From an uncultured Gammaproteobacteria bacterium (GTDB lineage: Bacteria; Pseudomonadota; Gammaproteobacteria; Pseudomonadales; Pseudohongiellaceae), in assembly GCA_913048385.1 (NCBI GenBank), contig CAJWVZ010000024.1, forward strand, positions 1 to 35,824: a stretch of DNA of 35,824 nucleotides, given 5' to 3'. The number at the start of each line of letters is the position of its first letter. Positions within the stretch are counted from its first letter, which is position 1. This document shows positions 16,908 to 24,455 of this stretch, one piece after another. The position numbers and the translations under genes were made by a program. Under the pieces are notes generated by a model. It was not told where the DNA came from and did not search any database. It saw only the letters and a list, made by a program, of their open reading frames with translations.

Positions 16908-18578
16908 TTGTTTAAAAAGCATACATTTCTTCTGAGTCGGATTGGAGTTGTCTTGGCATGTTTGACGGTTATACGTTGCAGCGATAGAGAAATTGCAGAT
17001 GTTAGTCGAGAAGCTGAGGTTAAAAAATCGCAGAGATTGAATATTGTTTGGTTGGTTGCTGAGGACCTTAGCGCCATTATTCCGCCTTTTGGCGATATGA
17101 CTGTTATGACACCTAACTTGTCTCGCTTAGCAGCTGAGGGAATTCGATTTACTCAAGTTTATTCTACTTCTGGAGTATGCGCGCCAAGTCGAGCGGCAAT
17201 TGCTACTGGGATGTATCAAAATCGCATTGGTGCTCAACATATGCGCACGACAAATATTGGAAATTTCGGCGTGGAGGGTCTCACAGCTTATGAAGCTGTT
17301 CCTCCGGCACATGTAAAAATGCATAGTCAATATTTTCGAGAGGCTGGATACTACACGTCGAATAATGCAAAGGAAGACTATCAATTTCAGAAGTCTTTAG
17401 TTGCGTGGGATGATAGTAGTGATTCTGCTCACTGGCGGAATAGGAATGAGGACCAACCTTTTTTTTCTGTTTTTAATTTTGGAATTACGCATGAGTCACA
17501 AGTTTGGAGACAATCGGATAAACCACTTTTAATACCTAGTGCCCTTGATGTTCCAATTCCACCTTATCTTCAGGATACGGATATTAGCCGCGGGAATATA
17601 AGACAAGTTTATTCGAACGTGGTCGCAATGGATCGGCAGGTAGGAGAGATTTTGACCCAGCTTGAGGAGGATGGCTTATTGGATTCGACGGTAATCTTTT
17701 GGTACACCGATCATGGTGGCCCGCTGCCTCGACAAAAACGACTGCTATACGATTCTGGTATCCATGTTCCATTAATCATAAGGTTTCCTGATGGAGTTAG
17801 AGCGGGAGATATTGATGATCAGCTAGTAAGTTTTGTTGATTTTAAGTCAACTGCACTTTCGCTTGCCGGAATAGAACCTCCACAATATGTCGATGGCAGA
17901 GCTTTTCTCGGAGACTACGTGAATACACCGAATCGGCGTTATATTCATGCCGCGGCCGATCGTTTTGATTCTGAGTACGATATGATTCGTGCGGTTCGAG
18001 ACGCTCGGTTCAAGTACCTTAGAAATTTTAATCCGGAAAAACCCTACTACTTGCCGCTCGCTTATCGAGAGCAGATGCCCATAATGCAGGAACTTCTGAA
18101 ACTTCGTGACAATGAACAATTAAATGAAGCTCAAGCACAATGGTTTAGGGCTTCTAAGGATGAGGAGGAACTTTTTGATACTTTGTATGACCCCCATGAG
18201 TTAGTTAATCTCGCAAAGGACCCTATCCACGCTGAAAAGTTATTTGAGCTAAGAAACGAGCTCGACGAGTGGGTGCGGTTGGTTGATGATAAAGGATTGA
18301 TGTCGGAGGGTGACTTGATTGTCAGTATGTGGCCGGGCGGAATACAACCGATAACTTCGACCCCAGTCGCAACTAAACGTAGGAATAATTTAGAAATAAC
18401 ACTCCGAAGCGGCACGGACGGAGCAAGTATCGGATATCAAATTTTGGAAGAGGGCGAATCGGTAAATGAAGCATGGACGATTTATAAAGAACCCGTAACT
18501 ATAAATGATACTCAAAGGCTTGCTGCAGTCGCGCATCGCCTTGGTTTTGCTCCCAGTGAAATTATCACTATAAGATAA
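16908..18578 (+). CDS. Sulfatase, probable lipoprotein (N-sulfoglucosamine sulfohydrolase-like)
   Basis: A 556-residue sulfatase. The first metal site is NIVWLVAEDLS. The formylglycine motif is C91-A-P-S-R (GVCAPSRAAIATG), the canonical C-x-P-x-R form. The second Asp/His site is WYTDHGGPLPRQK, with YDSGIHVPLIIRFPDG after it. This resembles the heparan-type sulfohydrolase branch more than the neighbouring arylsulfatase. Residues 1-24 form a signal peptide ending TVIRC, so C24 may be lipidated, although the lipobox is imperfect. The start is a TTG with AGGAG (16895-16899) eight bases upstream. After the catalytic domain come a helical extension and a small beta domain (LEITLRSGTDGASIGYQ). Expected in the periplasm or anchored to a membrane. 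Substrate unknown. Confidence 0.9.
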   Translation: MFKKHTFLLSRIGVVLACLTVIRCSDREIADVSREAEVKKSQRLNIVWLVAEDLSAIIPPFGDMTVMTPNLSRLAAEGIRFTQVYSTSGVCAPSRAAIATGMYQNRIGAQHMRTTNIGNFGVEGLTAYEAVPPAHVKMHSQYFREAGYYTSNNAKEDYQFQKSLVAWDDSSDSAHWRNRNEDQPFFSVFNFGITHESQVWRQSDKPLLIPSALDVPIPPYLQDTDISRGNIRQVYSNVVAMDRQVGEILTQLEEDGLLDSTVIFWYTDHGGPLPRQKRLLYDSGIHVPLIIRFPDGVRAGDIDDQLVSFVDFKSTALSLAGIEPPQYVDGRAFLGDYVNTPNRRYIHAAADRFDSEYDMIRAVRDARFKYLRNFNPEKPYYLPLAYREQMPIMQELLKLRDNEQLNEAQAQWFRASKDEEELFDTLYDPHELVNLAKDPIHAEKLFELRNELDEWVRLVDDKGLMSEGDLIVSMWPGGIQPITSTPVATKRRNNLEITLRSGTDGASIGYQILEEGESVNEAWTIYKEPVTINDTQRLAAVAHRLGFAPSEIITIR

Positions 18579-18690
18579 CCGGTAACGCAATAGTTGGGCT
18601 TGCCCTTTTTCTTCATCAAAGGTGAAGCAGTGAAGTTGTGTCCTAAGCTACATTTGCAAAATCTTTGGCCAAAAAAAATAATAAGACTGA

Positions 18691-19446
18691 TTACGCTTTA
18701 ATAATCATATCTGCGGTGCGTCTTTGATTGGCTATTACCCTTTCGCGGTCCGCTTGAATTGAGTCGCGGCGTCTTGAAATATCCTCTCCAGATTCAAGTA
18801 TATTTTGTGTAACTGATCCCACACGTTTCAAAATCGCTGCAGCATCTTCCTCTGCCATATGTGATTTTTCGATCAACTTCTCTAAACGATCTAAGTTTGC
18901 GCTCACGCCTTGCTTATTTGCATTGGCCGCTGCTGAATTCATTTTGTTGCTTAATTCGCCGTCTACCCATGCGGCATTCTCGGAGATCATTGTGTCGGTT
19001 TGCTCAACAACACTCTCATTAGAATCGCCGATGAGCGTGTTGATAGACTGCAACATCACATTAACTTCCTGCACTCTACTAATGATTTCACTGAGCTTTC
19101 CATTTAAGTTTGCTCTATTTTCTAGCTGATCAATTTTCGTCATGTTAGAAAACATGGTTTGGAAATTAGCCTCAACGTCGGTCGTAGGTTCCAGAGAATC
19201 AATCATAATCAAGCGAGAGCGGAACAGATCATCAACATTATCAACTGCAATTGCTCTATTTCCGTTGAATGAAGAAGTGAAATTTCTTGTCAGCAGCGCA
19301 CGATTTTCATCAATATCGGCAAGCAATAGCATCAGCTCTGCGTATGTCGTTGAGACCTCAGCCTCAAGTTCAAAAATTCGCCTCTTATTTTTCTGAATTC
19401 CTACTTTATTTTCTGCTACTAATTCTACATCGTGTTGATTGGTCAT
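18691..19446 (-). CDS. Soluble coiled-coil protein of the DUF1538/PII operon
   Basis: A 251-residue protein with no signal peptide, no membrane helix and no Cys. Helix-forming, charged sequence dominates, with heptad-like stretches near residues 10-50 (KNKRRIFELEAEVSTTYAELMLL region), 105-150 and 180-250. Breaks around residues 55-75 (NFTSSFNGNRAIAVDN) suggest a folded hinge. I do not recognise a family. It is the last gene of the operon, 15 bp after the second PII-like gene, with AGGTGA five bases before the ATG. The tight coupling implies it works with the transporter or with the PII-like proteins, for example as a scaffold or an effector. This is inference from position only. Confidence 0.8.
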   Translation of the reverse strand: MTNQHDVELVAENKVGIQKNKRRIFELEAEVSTTYAELMLLLADIDENRALLTRNFTSSFNGNRAIAVDNVDDLFRSRLIMIDSLEPTTDVEANFQTMFSNMTKIDQLENRANLNGKLSEIISRVQEVNVMLQSINTLIGDSNESVVEQTDTMISENAAWVDGELSNKMNSAAANANKQGVSANLDRLEKLIEKSHMAEEDAAAILKRVGSVTQNILESGEDISRRRDSIQADRERVIANQRRTADMIIKA

Positions 19447-19461
19447 AAGTTCACCTGATAG

Positions 19462-19848
19462 TTAGTCGGACATCTCTTCAGTTTCGGTGTCGTTTAAATC
19501 TGGTAGATCAAGCTGTGTCGAGCGAGACAGCTTGTTCATGTTAATAAATCCTCTGTTTGGTTGCGATAGGCCACACGTGCGGTAGATAAAATCAAAGACG
19601 TTTTCTGCTTGGTCAGCGGAGACGACAACATGGAACTGCTCAACATCAAACGAGTCAGCGACGCCTGCTACCGCTTTTCTGCCTATTGGGGATCCAGCCA
19701 CATTATAAAAATGCGCTTCATTTATTCCTCTTTTCATAAGCTCGGGAATTAATAAATCCGTGCCACCTTCATATAACACGCCGGATATTAACCAAGTGTA
19801 GTCAAGGTAGTGCTTTTCGATATCAAGTTTTGAAATTGGTAAGGTCAT
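19462..19848 (-). CDS. PII-like protein, second of a tandem pair
   Basis: About 128 residues with a PII-superfamily ferredoxin-like fold: strand 1 YTWLISGVLYEGG, helix 1 DLLIPELMKRGI, strand 2 NEAHFYNVAG, a loop in place of the T-loop, strand 3 QFHVVVSADQ, and helix 2 AENVFDFIYRTC followed by a NRGFINMNKL strand. An acidic tail (DLPDLNDTETEEMSD) ends it. Sequence identity to the upstream PII-like gene is low, but the element order is the same. The loop between strands 2 and 3 carries no Tyr for uridylylation. I placed the start at ATG 19848, four bases after the upstream stop. The frame is open to 19920 but would overlap the upstream gene by 68 bp. The role is probably nucleotide-sensing control of the DUF1538 protein. 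Confidence 0.8.
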   Translation of the reverse strand: MTLPISKLDIEKHYLDYTWLISGVLYEGGTDLLIPELMKRGINEAHFYNVAGSPIGRKAVAGVADSFDVEQFHVVVSADQAENVFDFIYRTCGLSQPNRGFINMNKLSRSTQLDLPDLNDTETEEMSD

Positions 19849-19852
19849 AATT

Positions 19853-20209
19853 TCAACCGGCGTACTTTGATAAAATTGATGGGGGTACGTAGGTAGCCGC
19901 TTGAAGTAATGGTGTTGCATACATAAACCCCATTCCAGGAATATCTAGTTTGGCTGCCAGGAAAATCCTTTCGAAAATTCGGTCGACTTCATCGCTCGAT
20001 ACCATAACAGTGACAACCTCACGTTCGGCGTCAACTGCTACACCAAGTGCGCCCAAGCGTTCTCGAATACCGACGCCCATCGCAGCGTGAATCGTTGATC
20101 CTTGGATGCCTACTTCGAGTAAGGCATCTGTTATTACTTCGCCAAAACCATTTTGCACAACGGCGGTAATTAACGTGGCCTCAGTGAGGGTCGTAAATGA
20201 TCGTTTCAT
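19853..20209 (-). CDS. PII-like signalling protein, first of a tandem pair
   Basis: A 118-residue member of the PII superfamily: strand 1 EATLITAVVQNGFG, helix 1 EVITDALLEVGI, strand 2 STIHAAMGVGI, a short loop of about 13 residues, strand 3 EVVTVMVSSDEV, helix 2 DRIFERIFLAAKL, then the turn DIPGMGFMYATPL. That turn matches the family's G-x-G-x-x-F-x-x-P block. Canonical GlnB/GlnK have a longer T-loop with Tyr51; here the loop is short and lacks Tyr, so uridylylation is not expected. It overlaps the DUF1538 stop by four bases (ATGA), with GGAG seven bases before the ATG, so translation is coupled. PII-like proteins beside transporters usually gate them in response to nucleotides. The ligand here is unknown. 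Confidence 0.87.
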   Translation of the reverse strand: MKRSFTTLTEATLITAVVQNGFGEVITDALLEVGIQGSTIHAAMGVGIRERLGALGVAVDAEREVVTVMVSSDEVDRIFERIFLAAKLDIPGMGFMYATPLLQAATYVPPSILSKYAG

Positions 20210-21996
20210 GCGATTTCTCCTTCTTGACTTAGCTCTCGCTCTAGACGGCGTTCTTCTCGCTTTACCTTAAACTGAACGTATAAACCAAGGGTTAATACGG
20301 CCACGATCGGACCGATTGATGCAGATGCTAGGATACCAAAACCTTCTGTTGATCCAAGTGCATTACCGAACCCAAGCCCCATAGCAAGAACCAGTGGTAC
20401 CGTAACCGGGCCGGTAGTTACTCCGGCGGAATCCCACCCAACGTTCACAAATTCTTCGGTTGAAAGTAACGTCAATATCAGCGCGAGAGTATATCCTGGG
20501 ATGAGAATATACATAATGTGAAAGTCATAAATTAATTTTAGAACTCCGAGCATAATGCCAGTCGCAACGCCGAACGCTACCGCGCCCATCAGCATAGATT
20601 TTTTAAAAGCGCCGTTAGTTAAATTTTGCACAGTCAATCCAAGCGCATTCAATGCAGGTTCAGCAAGCGTAGAGCCTAGTCCCAACACCCAAGCGAACAA
20701 AGCCGCAATACTCACGCCAACAGTTACACTGTAAAGTGGGCTTGCTGAGATCGTGTCGATAGAAGCAAAGGCGCCGGCGATCAGCCCACCTGATTGGTCT
20801 CCCAGTTTTGCGAGACCGTAAGTTAACCCAACGTTAAAAATACACATCCCTACGACTGCTAGAATAATGCCATAGTAGGTGATAAACGCGTTTTTCATTT
20901 TTTCACGCAGTACAACAAATAGCACAATCGCTAAGAAAATGACGAGAGGAATAATTGCACGAACACCAAGAATTACTTCAGTCCATGGCGATACCTCGTA
21001 CCATTCAGGTTGGCTTGCAGCTAACTCCGCCATTGATTTTATTTCAGCTGCCGCAGCGATTATGGTTTCAGATGAGACCGTATATTTAGTGAAAAAGCTA
21101 AGACAAAGGACACCTAGAACCGGAAATATTGATGCCAAGGTTACTATTCCAAATCCGGACAGAGAAGAGTCTGCGCCCTTACCGGCTGCCGAAGCGACAC
21201 CAACACCAAGTGCGAGCACAAGAGGAACGGTTACGGGCCCAGTGGTTACAGCGCCGCAATCCCATGCTAACCCCACGATTAGTATCAGTTCTGGGTCGTT
21301 AAATGCAATCGCGCTGAGTATTAACGTCGGAGTGAGGGCCATAAAGATGAGCGGTTTCAGGCTCCAACCCCTCAAAAAGCGAACTGTTCCGAGAACCGCA
21401 GCCAAGCCCACTCCTAAGCCAACTAGCAGCACAGTCGCACCGGATCTGTCATTTAGCAATGTGAACAGATAAGGAGCCTTCACAGGATCAATAAGTGAAC
21501 CTGCAACTTGCAGTGCTCCTATTGCCGGCTCAGCAAAGGTGACGCCAATGCCAAGCAAGAAAGCAATGAAAAGGACGCCGGCAAGTGGAAGCTTGCGTGG
21601 TAGGGTGTTTCCGATGACCTCACCGAAAGGCATAAGACCCAGTTTTAAACCTTCCATGAACATCATAAGGCCAATCATTACAGCAAATAATCCGCCAGAG
21701 ATGATAGAAGCGTCTAGTACTGGTGTCTGCAGAATCGCGTATTGAAAAATAGCTAAATAAAGAGCCAATGGAACAACAGCCTTGGCTTGGTCGATAAAAC
21801 GAGTAGACAGGTATGGTTGCAGAACTTTGACGACGTCACCACCGCCGAGCTTCATCTTGGGTACTCGCTGCGGATGTTCATTTCCATGACGATCAAAAAG
21901 AGGTTCTGGCATCAATTCCTGAAAGGGAACTTTTTGTGTATCCACTGCCATCGCCTGAATATAATCTCCAAACCTGATTGCATTTTTCTTAGCCAT
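20206..21996 (-). CDS. DUF1538 multi-pass membrane protein, internally duplicated; probable transporter
   Basis: A 596-residue inner-membrane protein of the DUF1538 family. Two homologous halves are visible. Each has an AEPA-x-x-AL motif (about residues 156 and 445) and a WD block, then TTGPVTVPLVLA (about 251-262 and 527-538), followed by a Gly-rich helix and FGI. Paired inverted or direct repeats with charged residues inside membrane segments are a hallmark of ion or solute carriers. A polar cytoplasmic N-terminus of about 65 residues and a charged C-tail (KVKREERRLERELS) flank the membrane part. ATG 21996 is preceded by GAG seven bases upstream; a TTG at 22002 is in frame. It is the first gene of an operon with two PII-like genes and a coiled-coil gene. 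The substrate is not known. Confidence 0.92.
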   Translation of the reverse strand: MAKKNAIRFGDYIQAMAVDTQKVPFQELMPEPLFDRHGNEHPQRVPKMKLGGGDVVKVLQPYLSTRFIDQAKAVVPLALYLAIFQYAILQTPVLDASIISGGLFAVMIGLMMFMEGLKLGLMPFGEVIGNTLPRKLPLAGVLFIAFLLGIGVTFAEPAIGALQVAGSLIDPVKAPYLFTLLNDRSGATVLLVGLGVGLAAVLGTVRFLRGWSLKPLIFMALTPTLILSAIAFNDPELILIVGLAWDCGAVTTGPVTVPLVLALGVGVASAAGKGADSSLSGFGIVTLASIFPVLGVLCLSFFTKYTVSSETIIAAAAEIKSMAELAASQPEWYEVSPWTEVILGVRAIIPLVIFLAIVLFVVLREKMKNAFITYYGIILAVVGMCIFNVGLTYGLAKLGDQSGGLIAGAFASIDTISASPLYSVTVGVSIAALFAWVLGLGSTLAEPALNALGLTVQNLTNGAFKKSMLMGAVAFGVATGIMLGVLKLIYDFHIMYILIPGYTLALILTLLSTEEFVNVGWDSAGVTTGPVTVPLVLAMGLGFGNALGSTEGFGILASASIGPIVAVLTLGLYVQFKVKREERRLERELSQEGEIA

Positions 21997-22150
21997 GATC
22001 AATCTCGCTATCTAATTTACGCTAGTTATACACTAACAAAGCGGTTCAGACAAAAGCTATTCGCATATAAATATGACGGTATTCATTGATATTAAAAGCA
22101 TATTTAGCACAATCGCCTTTATTGCTCAGGTAAGTATAGCAGCGAAATCC

Positions 22151-22181
22151 TTGGCAAATTGACTGATACCCCCTAGGAATG
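22151..22181 (+). promoter_or_regulatory. Promoter-like element shared with 16720-16750
   Basis: TTGGCA (22151-22156), 17 bases ending CCCCC, then TAGGAATG (22174-22181). The same spacing and the same C-run plus TAGG-x-ATG core occur before the sulfatase at 16908. It lies about 69 bp before the TonB receptor start. A direct promoter role or a regulator site are both possible. Confidence 0.3.
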
Positions 22182-22249
22182 ACGCTTGGGCGCTTATCAG
22201 GGCGATTCGGTTTTTGTTGGATGCGCTTGATTATAACGGAAGGAGTTAA

Positions 22250-24334
22250 GTGTCTGTTAAGTATGTTAATATTCGAATTAAGACCGCTCGCAGCAGTTTT
22301 AATCAGTATCTAGTAAGTTTTATGCTTATTGTTATTCTTCGCCAAGTGCAAAAGAGGATTTGTAATCAAATGAGATGTTCTTATTCGTGTCGAGGAATAT
22401 GTTCGGTTCGGGTTTTTATCCTGATTATCGGCGTTGCAGGCCTTCTCCCTGACCTATCGATGTCTCAGGAGGAAGAGGTCGAGGAGATTGTAATCACCTC
22501 TACACGAGGGAAAAGGAGCTTTGCAGATTTACCGACGCGAGTAGAGGTGCTCGGTGCTGAAGAGATTAATGAAAAGACCAATATGAAGCCCGGTGATATT
22601 CGCATGCTGCTCAATGAAAGCACTGGAATTTATGTTCAGCAGACCTCAGCAACGAGCTTCAATTCAACAATCCGTATGCAAGGACTGGATGGCAGATATA
22701 CGCAGTTACTGCGCGATGGAATGCCCCTCTATAATGGGTTTTCTGGCGGACTGAGCTTGCTCCAGATCGCGCCTTTAGACCTAAGTCAGGTTGAGGTCAT
22801 CAAGGGAGCAAGCTCAACGCTGTATGGAGGCGGGGCAATTGCAGGGCTCGTAAATCTGGTTACGAGGAGGCCGAGTGATCAACCGGAACTATCGGTGATC
22901 CTAAATGCGACATCCGCGGACGGGTTTGATGCGAGTACTTTTTTCAGTACGAGCGATGACTTATTAGGAACCACGGTGCTCGCCTCTTACAATGTCAGCG
23001 AGGGCTTTGATCCTGCCGGTATCGGTTTGAGCGCAATACCTGAGTTCGAACGTTGGACTTTTAATCCTAAATTGTTCGTCTACGGTGATGATAGCGAATT
23101 AATGCTTGGGCTGAGCGTAGTTAAGGAAGACAGACTCGGTGGCAGTATGGATTACATTGCAGGAAATCGATCGCAGCCTGCTTATTTTGAAGACAGTACA
23201 ACACTCCGTTTTTCGACTCAGCTTGATTATTCGCGCACATTAGACTCGGGAAATGAGTTGGTGATAAGGAACAGCATCAGTCGCTTCACTCGTGAACTGT
23301 TAATTCCAGATTTTGAATTTAGTGGTACTCAACTCTCTAGTTTTTGGGAGGCGCATTTGTTGGGTGGCTCGAATAGTAATGATTGGGTTTTCGGTATGAA
23401 TCTATGGACTGAAAAATTTGATCAAGACTCTGGCTCATCACCGACTAGGCTTGATTATGATCAAGAGACATTGGGCGTATTTGCACAGGGCACAAGAAAC
23501 CTATCAGAGTCTTGGGCAGTTGAGGCCGGCTTGCGCCTCGATTACGACAGTGATTACGGCGAGTTTATTCTTCCAAGAATTTCCATGTTGTATACCGGTT
23601 TAGAGGGTACCACTGTCCGGATCGGAGGTGGCCTCGGATACAAGTTGCCTACTCCTTTTTACGAAGATGCGGAACGCGTTCAATTTCGGGGCTTGCAGCC
23701 ACTGCAGATCAATAATCTCTCCGCGGAGCGCTCGGCTGGGTTAAATGCGGATGTAAATCGCTCGTGGCAACTGAATGACTCATTATCTTTCGATCTTAAT
23801 CTGCTTTTGTTTTATACGAGAGTGAAGAATCCCCTAATGTTGGTTCCTAAGGGCGATGAGACATACATGTTTGAACAGCCGGTGCCCTCTATCGATACCC
23901 GCGGCACTGAAATAAATGCAGTGTGGCGCTGGAATGATTATAAATTCTTCCTCGGTTATACCCATGCCGATGTGAAGGAGCGCCGGCAACGTGAGTCGAT
24001 TGAGTCGGCTTTGATTCCTAAGGATCGAATAAATATGGTCTTTGTTTATGAAAGGGAAGACGATATCCGTGTGGGACTCGAGGCATACTATTACGGGCAG
24101 CAGACCCTAAATTCAGGCAAGTTAAGTTCGGACTATTGGATCTTTGGCTTAATGACCGAAAAGATTTTTAATGATGAGTTTTCATTGTTTCTTAACTTCG
24201 AAAATTTTGGTGACACACGGCAGACTCGGGATGGCCCAATTTTTACAGGCTTAGTATCAAAACCTAAATTTGCTGATATCTACGCGCCTTTAGAGGGTTT
24301 TGTAATTAATGGAGGAGTCAAGCTGACGTTTTAA
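22250..24334 (+). CDS. TonB-dependent outer-membrane receptor, FecA/BtuB-like plug
   Basis: A TonB-dependent receptor. A TonB box (EEIVITSTR) lies near residue 78. The plug follows (MLLNESTGIYVQQ, IRMQGLDGRYTQLLRDGMPL, LDLSQVEVIKGASSTLYGGGAIAGLVNLVTRRP), then a long barrel ending in a terminal Phe (GVKLTF). The start is odd. GTG 22250 has a near-perfect AAGGAG four bases upstream but puts about 72 residues before the mature protein, including two hydrophobic stretches. ATG 22370 gives a normal signal peptide (VRVFILIIGVAGLLPDL, ending SMSQ) but a poor ribosome site. The leader may be a regulatory extension. The gene ends 44 bp before a perfect 24-bp terminator. The substrate is not evident; there is no transporter partner next door, the DUF1538 operon being divergent. 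Confidence 0.9.
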   Translation: MSVKYVNIRIKTARSSFNQYLVSFMLIVILRQVQKRICNQMRCSYSCRGICSVRVFILIIGVAGLLPDLSMSQEEEVEEIVITSTRGKRSFADLPTRVEVLGAEEINEKTNMKPGDIRMLLNESTGIYVQQTSATSFNSTIRMQGLDGRYTQLLRDGMPLYNGFSGGLSLLQIAPLDLSQVEVIKGASSTLYGGGAIAGLVNLVTRRPSDQPELSVILNATSADGFDASTFFSTSDDLLGTTVLASYNVSEGFDPAGIGLSAIPEFERWTFNPKLFVYGDDSELMLGLSVVKEDRLGGSMDYIAGNRSQPAYFEDSTTLRFSTQLDYSRTLDSGNELVIRNSISRFTRELLIPDFEFSGTQLSSFWEAHLLGGSNSNDWVFGMNLWTEKFDQDSGSSPTRLDYDQETLGVFAQGTRNLSESWAVEAGLRLDYDSDYGEFILPRISMLYTGLEGTTVRIGGGLGYKLPTPFYEDAERVQFRGLQPLQINNLSAERSAGLNADVNRSWQLNDSLSFDLNLLLFYTRVKNPLMLVPKGDETYMFEQPVPSIDTRGTEINAVWRWNDYKFFLGYTHADVKERRQRESIESALIPKDRINMVFVYEREDDIRVGLEAYYYGQQTLNSGKLSSDYWIFGLMTEKIFNDEFSLFLNFENFGDTRQTRDGPIFTGLVSKPKFADIYAPLEGFVINGGVKLTF

Positions 24335-24378
24335 GCAAGGATGTTCTGATGTTCCTCGGAGGCTTTGATTGAGTTTTT

Positions 24379-24431
24379 TTGAGTAACAAAACCGGCACAG
24401 AGCAAATCTCTGTGCCGGTTTTGTTACTCAA
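24379..24431. terminator. Perfect 24-bp bidirectional terminator
   Basis: The arms 24379-24402 and 24408-24431 are exact reverse complements over 24 bases around the loop CAAAT. The GC-rich core (CCGGCACAGAG / CTCTGTGCCGG) is flanked by AAAA and TTTT inside the arms, so each strand has a T-run right after the core. It sits between the convergent TonB receptor (+) and the thioredoxin-like gene (-) and should stop transcription both ways. Confidence 0.93.
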
Positions 24432-24455
24432 CAGCGTAAGACGAACCTGATTAAC

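Noticed and set aside
19849-19920. N-terminal extension of the second PII-like protein
   Set aside because: It would overlap the end of the first PII-like gene, and the extra residues (His/Tyr/Pro-rich) do not belong to the fold. ATG 19848 fits the operon spacing.
20879-21472. 197-residue plus-strand open frame
   Set aside because: It lies fully antisense to the DUF1538 gene. Its low-complexity Thr/Pro/Ser sequence is the usual shadow of a hydrophobic membrane-protein gene.
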